From NCBI GenBank assembly GCA_964489425.1, contig CAZAYP010000002.1:62001-126000 (forward strand): a DNA stretch of 64,000 nucleotides, given 5' to 3'. The DNA is from CAZAYP01 sp964489425 [NCBI: uncultured Verrucomicrobiota bacterium]. Lineage in GTDB: Bacteria; Verrucomicrobiota; Kiritimatiellia; RZYC01. Positions 34,501 to 43,500 of this stretch are shown here, one piece after another. Each line of letters begins with the position of its first letter. Within the stretch, counting starts at the first letter, position 1. The notes beneath the pieces are model-generated. The model was not told the DNA's origin. It was given only the letters and a program-made list of their open reading frames with translations, and did no database searches. Made by a program: the position numbers and the translations under genes.

Positions 34501-37372
34501 GGTCGGCGATGGCGCCTGGCCCTTCGGTCACCGCAAAGCTTACCGCGAGCCCCGACCCGGCGCCGGCGCCCAGCGCCACCTGGTTGGTCAAGTATTGGTC
34601 CGCCACGGCCGGGAACGTAATGGTCTGCGTCCCCGGGGCCACCACCAGGTTGGTGACGCCTTCGCCGGCGTAGAGCGCCTCGGCCACGGTCCCGGTCACG
34701 GTGTAGGTCCCGGCATTGGTCGGCGGCCAGGCCAGGCTGTCGTAGGAGAGGCTCACGGTCAACCCGGCGGGCATGGTGGTGGCGGTGACCGCGCGGGCGG
34801 TGCCGTCATACGACTGGCTCAGTCCGCTGAAGAATACGGAAGCGCCCGCCTGGGTTACGCTGAAGGTGTTGGTGACGTCCGGCGCGGGTCCCCAGTTGGC
34901 GTTGCCGGGCTGGCTGGCTTTGAGGCTCACCGCGCCCGCGCCGGTGAAGAGGAGGTTGGTGCCAGCGCTGAGGCTGGCGGGGCCGGAAAGGACCGCGAAA
35001 CTCACGGACAGGCCGCTGGACGCGCTGGCGGCCAGGCCCAGGCGGTTGGTGGCCACCTGGGCGCCGGGGGCGGGGAACGTGATGGTCTGCGCCGCCTGCG
35101 CCACGGCCAGGGTCCCGGTCATTGCTCCGGCGTACAGGGCGTCCACCACGGTGCCGGTGACCGCGTAATTGCCGGCGCTCACGGGCGCGGATCCGCCGCC
35201 GTTGTAAGTGATGCTGACGGTCAGTCCGGCCGGCATGGTGGTGGCCGTGACCGTGCGGGCGGTGCCGTCGTACGTCTGCGCCAGGCCCTGCAAATACACG
35301 CCCGCCGGGGCCCGGGTCACCGTGACCAGGTTGGTGACATCGGCCGCGGCCAACCAGTTGCTGTTGCCGGCCTGGCTGGCGCGCAGGATCACGGTCCCGG
35401 CGCCGTAAAAGGAAAGATTCGTTGCGTCGGCCAAACTGCCCGGGCCCCCCAGCACCGCGAAACTGACCGCCAGGCCGGCGGACGACGTGGCCGCCAGCCC
35501 CAGCCGGTTGGTGGCCTCCTGGCCGGGGATGGCCGGGAAACTGATGGTTTGGCCGGCCTTGTTGACCGTGAGGGCAACGGTGATTTTCTGCGGGCTGTTG
35601 GTGGCGTCCGGGGCCGTGACCTGGTTGGTGGCCAGGTAGGTTCCGGCGTTCAAACCGGCCGTAGCAACGCCGGCGGTATGGATGCGCGAGGTCGCGCCTG
35701 CGACGACCCCGGTGGGATCCAGGATGGACAGCCAGCCGCTGGCGTTGGCCCCGTACGCGATGCGGTTGGAATACCCGAATGCCGCCTGGCCGGCGTTGGT
35801 CATCGTTACCAACTGCGCGGCGGGATCGGCGGCCAGGTACGTGGCGGTAAACGCCAGGCTGGTCGGGGCCGCACCGATAGCGCCCGCCGTGATGCCCGTG
35901 CCACAAAGATTGATCCGGTAGGGCGAGTTGGTCGTATTGTTGGCGATGACCAGGATGGCGGTATGCACGCCGGGAACCGCCGGGCTGAACACGATCGAAA
36001 AGTTGCTGCAGGTGCCGGGCGACACCGTATCCGGCAGGCCGTGCACCACGAACCGTGCTGCGCTTGCGCCGTTCGTGGTCCAGGACGACAGGTTGAAACT
36101 CACCGCGCAGGTGTTGGTGATGAAGAGCGTGTTGGTCAGCGCCCGGCCGGCCACGAAAGCGCCGAAATCGGTGCCCACGGCGCTGCCGGCCGCCGCGTCG
36201 TTTTCAAGCACGGCATGGTTGACGCCCAGCACGGCCAGGGCATGATCCGCGGCGATTTCCAGCGGGCGGGCCGCATTGAACAGGTGATTGGACGCCACGT
36301 TCTGATAGCCGGCCCATACCCAGTTGGACGAGCGGGCCAAGCTGGAAATCCGGAGTTCGTCGAGGCCGCCCCGGAAAAAATAGGTGGTATGCTTGCCAAA
36401 CTGCAGCTCCTGGGTGCTCATGGTGAAGGTGTACAGGTTGGAATTGATCTGGAGACCGTTGCGGTAGAGCCGCCACATGCCGCCGGCCGGGTTGGCCACG
36501 GTCAGATCATAGCGATGCCAGTTGCCGTTGTTCAGGAAGGGGTCGGTGGGGAACACCTTGCCGTTGGCATAAATGTAATTGCCGGCCGAGGCGTTGTCCT
36601 GGATGATGAAGCGATTGACCCCGCTGCCCAGATCGCTCGAAATCTGGGCGCCTTCCATGTGCCCGGTTTCCGACATCCACCACGATATGGAAAACGCCGT
36701 GCGGCCCTGCAGCGGGTTGATGCCGGCGCCCAATCCCACGTAGGCCGAGGTGCCGTTGAATCCCTGGCCGCCCGCGATCATTCCGGGCGCATTGGTGTTG
36801 TTGGAGGCGGCCCCGTGATAGCGGTTGGAGGTTGAGTCCATGACTGCGGGGGCGGATAAGTGCCACACGCCAAGGTACGCTTGAGACCATGTGGCGCCGC
36901 TGGTGCGGCAGGGGGGCGCGGTTTGTCCGCTTTGGCCCCAGTAAGCCCAGATGTGCGCGTTGGTGTTGGGCACGGACGGGACCTGCACCCAGGCGCAGGA
37001 GGCGCCATTGGTGTTCCAGGATTCGATCTCGTGGTTCAGTTGCAGCACGCCGTTGCTGTTCATGAACAGGAGGTCCGCATTCGTGCCCGAGAGCATCTGG
37101 CTGTAATGGAACCCGCCACCCATACCGTTGGAGAAAACCACGAGGACCGGAAAATTGGTCAGGTTCTCCGTGCGTTGGTAGCCGGGCAACGCGATTTTCA
37201 TGCGGTAGTTCCACGCCTCGGCAATGCCCGGCACGAACAGGCTGGCGGCCAGGGCCATGGAAATCATCAACGACAGCGAGACCCGGGTACCAAAACACCG
37301 GTATGAGCATGACAGAGAGCGCAAGCACGACGCCATGGTCCGGAGAACGATGACCCACCGTATTTTCATCAC
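28583..37372 (-). CDS. Giant secreted mosaic protein with DUF2341, LamG, 12 MBG-like repeats and TIG domains
   Basis: A 2929-residue exported protein. After a long signal region ending 'FVPGIAEA' (~residue 53) come: a DUF2341-like domain ('WNYRMKIALPGY'), a LamG/ConA-like domain (~180-370), a choice-of-anchor/ASH-like domain ('NTNGTDFG'-type, ~385-490), a BACON-like module (~495-600), then twelve MBG-type repeats ('LxQxYDGTARxxTxTTMPAGL', ~75-85 residues) interspersed with 'GPxxLxxxTNLxFTGxGxV' modules and two more anchor domains. Two TIG/IPT-like domains (~2640-2760) and an Fn3/YRI-type C-terminus follow. No catalytic motif is seen; an adhesive or matrix role is likely. MBG repeats 1-5 and 8-12 form a ~2.2-kb duplication. 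The N-terminal start lacks a clear SD; ATGs at 37369 and 37336 are alternatives. Confidence 0.85.
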   Translation of the reverse strand: MMKIRWVIVLRTMASCLRSLSCSYRCFGTRVSLSLMISMALAASLFVPGIAEAWNYRMKIALPGYQRTENLTNFPVLVVFSNGMGGGFHYSQMLSGTNADLLFMNSNGVLQLNHEIESWNTNGASCAWVQVPSVPNTNAHIWAYWGQSGQTAPPCRTSGATWSQAYLGVWHLSAPAVMDSTSNRYHGAASNNTNAPGMIAGGQGFNGTSAYVGLGAGINPLQGRTAFSISWWMSETGHMEGAQISSDLGSGVNRFIIQDNASAGNYIYANGKVFPTDPFLNNGNWHRYDLTVANPAGGMWRLYRNGLQINSNLYTFTMSTQELQFGKHTTYFFRGGLDELRISSLARSSNWVWAGYQNVASNHLFNAARPLEIAADHALAVLGVNHAVLENDAAAGSAVGTDFGAFVAGRALTNTLFITNTCAVSFNLSSWTTNGASAARFVVHGLPDTVSPGTCSNFSIVFSPAVPGVHTAILVIANNTTNSPYRINLCGTGITAGAIGAAPTSLAFTATYLAADPAAQLVTMTNAGQAAFGYSNRIAYGANASGWLSILDPTGVVAGATSRIHTAGVATAGLNAGTYLATNQVTAPDATNSPQKITVALTVNKAGQTISFPAIPGQEATNRLGLAATSSAGLAVSFAVLGGPGSLADATNLSFYGAGTVILRASQAGNSNWLAAADVTNLVTVTRAPAGVYLQGLAQTYDGTARTVTATTMPAGLTVSITYNGGGSAPVSAGNYAVTGTVVDALYAGAMTGTLAVAQAAQTITFPAPGAQVATNRLGLAASASSGLSVSFAVLSGPASLSAGTNLLFTGAGAVSLKASQPGNANWGPAPDVTNTFSVTQAGASVFFSGLSQSYDGTARAVTATTMPAGLTVSLSYDSLAWPPTNAGTYTVTGTVAEALYAGEGVTNLVVAPGTQTITFPAVADQYLTNQVALGAGAGSGLAVSFAVTEGPGAIADLTNLTFSSTGFVSVAASQAGDANWDAAPAMTNRFFVHNVVIWIRGTNGALLVNEAPAALAAGTDFGAVGVGRTQTNWFRLGNNGTTNLVVSGSTTNGTGAESFEMVGLTNNVLAGTYANFAMAFRPSGLGPCTALVEIAHNGTTNVPYLINVQGTGVEPAALGTSTARLDYATAYGVAPPAAALVLTNLGAAALQFTNIVRQGAGTWLSVAPAAGWLAGNTATTVTGQVSAAGLDAGSYAGTVTVWSAEATNSPLDITVGLQVTQAVAAVTLGALDQAYDGTARAITVGTTPTGLTVVVTYNGLGWAPTNAGPYAVTAMVTEVNYAGQAVDTLLVRQQTAEVNLGDLLQTYDGSAKSASAVTDPAGLTVALTYNGHAATPTNAGSYVVTGTVVEVNYSGVAVDTLVISPADAAVYLESLQQVYDGTARAATATTMPAGLTVSFTYNGSASAPVNAGAYAVTGTVADANYSGKALGILDLARADQAITNFSIPGPQSATNLLRLAAQASSGLAVSFVVDDGPASITDGTNLSFSGAGQVEVAASQAGTSNWNPAADVCHTFTVSRARAAVYLANLAQMYNGAARAATATTMPAGLTVSLTYDDLEWPPTNAGVYAVTGLVVEALYEGWTNGTLAVAKAPQAIDFPSPGAQLATNQLGLAASATSGLEVAFSVTAGPGFLADATNLTFTGTGMVTLVAGQAGDGNWETAPEVTNTFNVTKADAAVYFEDLNQVYDGTARAVTATTMPAGLTVSLTYDDLEWPPTNPGSYAVAATIIEDLYAGGSTGILVVAKAAAEVFLQGLAQTYDGTARNVTATTMPAGLTVSITYNGGGSAPVGAGNYAVTGTVVDAVYAGAMTGTLAVAQAAQTITFPSPGAQVATNRLGLAASAGSGLAVSFAVHAGPASLSAGTNLLFTGAGTVSLKASQPGNANWDAAPDITNTISVTKADATVYFSGGLNQVYDGTARSAIATTMPAGLSVSFTYDSLAWAPTNAGTYAVTGTVVDALYAGESVTNMVVTPAAQAIAFPAIPDQYLTNLVALGASAASGLPVDFAVVEGPGAIADLTNLTFSSTGFVSVVASQAGDANREAAPAKTNRFFVHNVVIWIRGTNGVLLANAAPAAAASGTDFGGVGVARARTNWFTFGNNGTTNLVVSGALTNGTGAGAFEFLCFQDELPPGAATNFALVFRPPGLGTYTALVDIVHNGTTNAPYLINVQGEGVEPAALGTSTGRLDYVTAYGSDPPAAAFVLTNAGGAALQFTNIARQGAGAWLGVAPAAGWLAGNAGMTISGTVSVAGLDAGSYAGTVTVWSAEATNSPWDVTIGLQITQAVAAVTLSGLDQAYDGTARAVTVGTTPTGLTVVVTYNGLGWPPTNAGTYAVTAMVTEVNYAGQAVAALQVSRQAATVSLGDLLQTYDGTARNASAVTDPVGLTVALTYNGQASAPTNAGSYTVTGLVVEANYSGQTVDQLVISPAAAAVYLGSLQQVYDGTARAASATTMPAGLSVSFTYDGGAGAPVNAGSYAVTGTVANANHSGHAAGLLDVARAQQAISGFTQPDPPLSSTELGLAATTDAGLPVSFEVTAGPGMISDYTNLSFTGAGDVRVAAQQSGDTNWNAAPGVTNLVKVYEISDQNGPYAGGNQVTVNNGALGNGNDITNLWIGAQAVVAVTQAAAWVQWIMPAATVTGAVDIRIQSASLGECRLNAAYTYNPTGSIATVEPDLVSITGGITVVIGGQDLGNGGDITDVILCNVAATEIVSQDSTQVVVRTGMAPGATTGDVRVCSTSFGITIKTNAFAYYSQPTAMAIHGFALHEENGRIQVCWQTGAEQDLAGFYLYRWDPDRGVWIAVSAGPIPADGLSQGGVGASYCVEDMDAGVNTVYQYRVVALLTDGTSEPYGPYPAQAQALYVAQCVWADGTLVIRWLSRSNEWYRILHTPDLRQAFAPLAGDLPATPPLNIFHVMDPAAPRGFYRIQTE
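29870..35330 (-). repeat. Internal segmental duplication within the giant MBG protein gene
   Basis: Segments near 29870-32150 and 33050-35330 match each other with a constant offset of about 3.18 kb and preserve the same module order: five MBG repeats with their leading words LAQT, LSQS/LNQV, LDQA, LLQT, LQQV, and one choice-of-anchor domain. The intervening ~0.9 kb holds MBG repeats 6-7. Limits are approximate, read by eye. Confidence 0.7.
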
Positions 37373-37464
37373 AGCATCCAGTCATCAATGTACCCCGTTG
37401 CTATATATCTGTACATTTTAGTGATAAACTTCCCCGCTCCTTCGGCAATAGTTTAGTAAAACGC

Positions 37465-37493
37465 TTAACAAGCTCGGGCCGCTTATGTATGAT
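37465..37493 (+). promoter_or_regulatory. Sigma70-like promoter for the GH13-GH57 enzyme
   Basis: TTAACA (37465-37470) and TATGAT (37488-37493) are separated by exactly 17 bp, in the AT-rich 155-bp gap between the divergent giant genes. Transcription would begin near 37500, about 28 bp before the first ATG of the enzyme gene. This is the best promoter-like match seen in the window, but it is unproven in this phylum. Confidence 0.5.
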
Positions 37494-37527
37494 ATATTTA
37501 ACGAAGAGTCCCTGAGGGTGTACTGAT

Positions 37528-40500
37528 ATGCAAAATGGGCACAACAGGCAGACTGGCATCCTGACGGTGGAGAACATGGCCATGACGAGACGCACGATTG
37601 TTTTTTTGGCGGTGGTGGCGGCGGTCATCAGTGCCGCGGGATGGTTTCCCCAGGAAGCCCGCGCCGAGGCTATGCTGCAGTATTTCAACACCAGCTACGC
37701 CGAAATTACGGACAAGATGCCGGAACTGGCCGAGGCCGGATACTCCTCGATCTGGCTGCCGCCACCCACCAAGGGCAGCGGCGGGTTGTCCGTGGGGTAT
37801 GACCTGTGGGATCCGCTCGACATCGGCGGCAAGGACCAGCGCGGCAGCATCCGCACCCGCTACGGCACCGAGGCCGAGTTGATGATCCTGCTCGAAACCG
37901 CGCACCGGTTCGGCATTCGCATTTACTTCGACAACATCATGAATCACCGTGCGTTCGACATCCCGGGGTACAACGAGGGCACGGACATTTACATCTATCC
38001 GGGCATGGTGCCGGAGGATTTCCACCTGCGCGTGACCGAGGAAGGCTACTATCGCAAGTGGGACAACTGCCGCGACTGGAACAGCACCTGGCAGGTGCAG
38101 AACCTGGGCCTGGCCGACCTGATCGACATCGCCCACGAAACCCCCAACGACAACTTTGGCGCCAACGAGGGCGATGACCACCCGAAAATCAGCTTCATTC
38201 GCCATCCCAACAATCCCGAGTATTACCTGGACACGGATTTGCCCATCAGCGTCGGATATGGAATCTACAGTTGGTCCGAGTACACCTTTGCCAACAAGGA
38301 ACCCTATGACGACGTGGGCTATACCAACGCCTCCGCCGTGTTTGTGTCGGCGGCCGTGGGCAACGGCAAGTTCGACTGGGAAGACCTTAACGCCAACGGC
38401 CAGCACGATGTGGGCGAGACGGGCGAGTCGTTCGACGATACCGGCCTGGATCCCTCCCGCTGGACCAGTGCGGATCGCGGCTACGGCGACGGCAAGTACA
38501 ACATGGGCAACCCCGGCTACGAGGATGTGGGCGCCTACCTGATCCGCGCCGGGCGCTGGCTCATGGATTACACCCGGGCGGACGGCCTGCGGCTCGACGC
38601 GGTCAAGCATGTGCCGGCCTACTTCTTCGGCGATTACGGCAGCGATACCAGCGGCAATGGCTACTGCGGCGGCGCCCAGGTCCAGTTCAACGTCAGCCGC
38701 GGTTTTTCCGACTGGGACAACCATCGCGACACGGTCTTCAACACCGAGGGCAACCGCGACGATGCCATGATGTTCGGCGAGCATCTGGGCGAGCCGCCGG
38801 GCTATGGCGACTATCTCGGCCGCGGCATGCGGCTGGTCGACAACCCCCTGCGCAACGAGTTCAACAGCCGCCTGGGCAGCCCGTGGAACGGCCTGAGCGG
38901 TTATGACCAGTCCGGCTACGGCGGCTTTTCCGCCGCCTGCGGCGTGATGCACGCCCAGAGCCACGACAACGACTACGCCTCGCGCCGCGAGCTGCAGCAT
39001 GCGTTCTATTTCACCCGCGATGGACTCGGCCTGCTCTACACCGACGGCAACCACCATGCCGAAACCCTGGGCGAGAGCGGCGGCGCGTTCCCGCGCCATG
39101 CCAACACCGCGTTCCTCGGCCAGTGGGGCGACCTGCGCATCCCCAACCTGCTCTACATCCACGAGCAATTCGGCCGCGGCTACCAGAAAGGCGTGTGGTC
39201 GGACGGCGACTACGTGGCCTACCAGCGCATGGACTGGCGCCAGGGCGGCAGCACCGACGGCGACAAGGTTGTCATGCTGATCATGATCAACGACGACTAT
39301 TCCGGCGGCCAGGCGCGCGACATCCGCGGCAGCATCAGCTTCGGCCATACCCCGTTCGTGGACGATGCCTATCTCTACAACTACTCCACCTACGGCGGCG
39401 GCTTTTACACCTATGCCTCGGCGCTCAACACCGTGATCGTGCCGGCCGGCGGCTACTTCGTGTTTTCGTGGCGCACGCCCGAGGAATCGGCGCTGTGGTC
39501 GGGCTTCGGCGGCGACCCGGTCACATTTTATGAGAACGGCCGGCAGGCGGGCACGATGTCCTACACCCGCACGGATGGCCCGGACGGCGACGCCAACTAC
39601 AATCCTTACGGCGTGGCCGACACCAACGCGGCGGATTACTCTTACACCTACACCATCCCGCGCGTGACCTCGTCCACCAACCTGCGGATCGTGGCGCGCG
39701 CGGACGGGTCGGCGGCCAACGTGCTGCTGCGCCTGGACGGCGGCGTGGACCTGGACGGCGACGGCCGCGACAACCCGCCGGCCTTGTCCTCGGACGTGTA
39801 CCTCGGCTTCGAACAACCGAGCTTCGTGAAGCGCATTTACAAGGAAAAGTTCGCCGCCGCCGACTCGGCCCGCAACCGGATCGGGTCCGCCGGCGCCGAG
39901 ACCTACCACATGACCATTGGCTCGACCGGCTACCGCACCAACTACAGCAACGGTGCCAACGACTGGGACAACAGCGAAACCGCCATGTGGATCTGGCACA
40001 ACCCGCAATCCACCACTGATCTTGGCCCCAATCATTTTACCCCCGCGCCGGATAGCGCCGCCGGCACCTCGATCACCGTGTGGGTCAAGTCCGGAAACCA
40101 GTTCAACATGAACAACGTGGCCCTGTACTACACCACCAACGGCACCACCTGGCCCGAGGGCGCCGGCGGCGAGGGGTACGAGCAGACGCGCGTGGTGCCG
40201 TTCGCCTGGGACCACAACCAGTACGAGTCCACCACCAACGACTGGTGGAAGGCCACCATCCCCGCCTTGCCCGCCGGCACCGTGCTGCGCTACAAGATCG
40301 GCTGCTACAAGCAGCAGGGCGAGGGGACCTGGTCCGTCACCTGGCCGGCCGATGCCGGCGCCGTGGCCACCAAGCTGAACCGCATGGGCGTGTGGGAAGT
40401 CACCAACATCAACGCCGCCGCCTTGACCGTGTACCCGCACAACGATTACGGCAACAAGTACACCGGGCTCCGGGAAGGGTTCCACCTGCTGACCGCGCGC

Positions 40501-43500
40501 GCGTTCCTCGAGCGCGATGCCCGCGCCGCACTCTACAACACGTTCAAGCAGACGTTCTACTACGACGCGGCTCGGCCCGGCGGCTACATCCAGTACCCGG
40601 CCGCGGACGGCGACGCGGTGGGCGGCCAGCAGTACGGCGCCGTGGTGCGGTCGGACCATTCCGTGCGCGAAGCGTGGTTCCACATCGATGATGCTGATCC
40701 GAGCAACGACGACACGGCCACCGGCGTGGCCAACGGCAACGGCAACGGGTTCGAGCCATACACGGACGGCAACAACGACGGCGGCTACGACCTCGGCGAA
40801 GCCTTTGAGGACCTGAACCAGAACGGCTCGTGGGACAGCAACATCGGCCAGTCCTGGGTGCACGCGTACCAGACCACGCCCGGCGACATGGCCACCGACT
40901 ATCCCAAGGAGTGGCGGTTCACTTATAACAACATTCCCGCCGGCGGCAGCAACGCGACCATCGCCGTGCGCCTGCGCGAGTGGTCCAGCGCCGAACGCGC
41001 CGTGTTCACCAACTACACCGACACCACCGGCCACTTCACCACGCTCACGCGCACGGTCAAGACCTGGGGCCCGGACGTGCGCATGTTCATCGCCTGGCCC
41101 CAGCAGGACGGCGACACCGTGGGCGAAGGCTACGTGATGAAAACCTACTTCACCAAGTCGCTGGCCGACGGCCTGAGCGAGCAGGACCTCATCAACCGGT
41201 TCCTCATCAAGATCCAGAGTTCCGAGTCCGGCCGCACCACCGGCGGCGTGGCCCAGAGCCGCAGCGCGTACTCCATCGACTGGGACGAGGGCGATTACTA
41301 TGCGCTGCTCTTCACCCTGCCGAACCTGTACAACGGCGATCCCAACTGGCTGCATGGCCTCGAAGTCACGCATGAACGGCCCAGCATGGCTGACTTGGTG
41401 GCCACGCGCCTGGTCAAGGCGGCCCAGGCCGAAGAAGCCCCGTATGTCGCCATTATCGAGCCGCCCGAGTACGGCTCGGACGGCAGCCCACACGAGATCA
41501 TCATCCCGGACGAAGCTGCGCCCAGCCCGGAAGAGTTGCGGACCACGGTCCGCGTCGAAACCGCCACCAACGTGGCCACGTTGAACATCTCGTTCGGGTC
41601 GTGGCCGGCGGACTATTTCCCCGGCGGCGGCATGAGCTTCGTCAGCAACAGCATTGTCGGCAGCACCAAGTATTGGGACTACGATTGGTCCAACCTCGTA
41701 GCCGGCACGTACCGGTTCACCGCCTGGGTGTTCACGCCGTCGGGCGCTTCCAACTCAGCCTCGCGCAACGCCACGGTCGTGCAGCGCGAGTGGGTCAGCG
41801 CCAATACCAATGATTTGGACGACGATGATGACGGGTTGCTGGACGATAACGAGACCACCGCCGAGCCCCTGCCAAGCTTGCGTGAAATCAATCCGGAACC
41901 CAACCCGGAGAACTGGGACAACGGCGAAGTCCATATCCATTACGCCTATGGCAAGTCCCTGCCGCAAAGCCCGGACAGCGACGCCGACGGCCTGTCCGAC
42001 GGCCTCGAGGTCGGCTGGCGCAACCCGGCCTCGGCCACCGACACCAACGCCGACACCAACGGCGACGGCTGGCCGAATTTCCGCGCGGACTATGATCCGC
42101 CCTTTTACAACACGCTGGACAACGAGGGCAAGGTGCCGGGCGTCAACAGCCGCAGCCAGGGCGGCGACCGCGCGCTGCAGCTCTACGGCTCGACCACGGA
42201 TCCCTCCAACCCGGACACGGATTACGACGGCCTGCCCGACGGCATCGAGGACGCCAACCGCAACGGCTGGGTGGAGGGCGACGGCGCCGTGATCGATCCC
42301 ACGTGGGACCCGTGGCTTGCGCGCTCGTGGCCCAACGACCGCCTGGATGTCGGCGAGACCTGGACGGAAACAGATCCCAACGATTCAGATACGGACAACG
42401 ACAACTTGAGCGACGGCAACGGCGAAGACAAGGATTTTGACGGCCGGATCGCCGGCGACGCCAACACCAACCGCGTGTACAACGCAGGCGAAGAGTGGAG
42501 CGAGACCGATCCGCTCAATGCCGACACGGACGACGACGGCCTGACGGATGGCTGGGAGGTCCAGTATAACTTCGATCCATTGGACGACGGCAGCAACAGC
42601 CTGCGCACCGCCGTGGCCGCGGACGGCAACGTGACGAACGGTGCGGCCGGCGACCCGGACGCCGACACGTTCGACAACGCCACCGAGCTCGCCAACGGCA
42701 CCAACCCGCGCTATGCCGATACCGGCGTGCCGCCGCCCGAAGGTACCATCACCATCGGCCGCGGGCCGGCGCTCGGCATCACCGGCGGCGTCACCAACTA
42801 CCAGGAATTCACCGACTGGACCGCCGCGGATCTGATCGCGCTGGACGATTACAACAACGGCGGCAGCCAGGCCGTGGACATTTACCGCGCCTGGGACGGG
42901 TTTGACAGTTCGCGCGACCTGGTCGCGTTTTATGCCCACGACGGCGGCGATCTGGCCCTGGGCGGCGATGGCATGTTCTATTTCCGCGTCGATTTGCAGG
43001 ATCTCCAGGCCCTGGCCGAAGACGCCTACGTGGATATTTACGTGATCGTGGACATGAACAGCCCGACCATCGGCGAGTACAGCCTGCCCGATTCCGCCGA
43101 CCTGGTCACGGAAATGAAGTGGGAGGCCGCCGTGGCCGTTTACGGCGGCAACAACGGCCGCGTGTACGTGGATACCGAGCGCGGCAACAACTCGCTGTCG
43201 GCCGTCGATGACCTGGCGCCCTTCGGGGTGGTGGCACGCAACCAGGCCACAGCCAGCGGCTTTGGCCAGGCCTATTTCAACTCCGATCTCGACGCCGTGG
43301 AGTTCTCCATCAGCCGCCAGGCGCTGCGTGACGCCGGCTGGAACGGGCTCAACCCGAACCAGCTCAACTACCAGGTCTACACCACCAAGGACGGCACCCA
43401 GAACAGCCCCTTGGGCCCGGGCGACATCGGCGGCCGCAACGACCTGCGCGACTCGATCACCGACGACTGGGTCTGCTCCGATTACTGGCGCGACCAGAAC

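Noticed and set aside
34280-36835. Plus-strand open frame of ~851 codons inside the MBG protein gene
   Set aside because: Its periodic Gly/Arg/His-rich sequence merely mirrors the MBG repeats on the minus strand.
28583-37372. CRISPR-like array, because of regular repeats
   Set aside because: The repeats are in-frame protein modules of 75-85 residues with diverged DNA, not short identical repeats with unique spacers.
37498-41493. Minus-strand open frame of ~1331 codons over the GH13-GH57 gene
   Set aside because: Low-complexity Val/Gly/His/Arg composition, opposite to a frame with complete GH13 motifs; a GC shadow.
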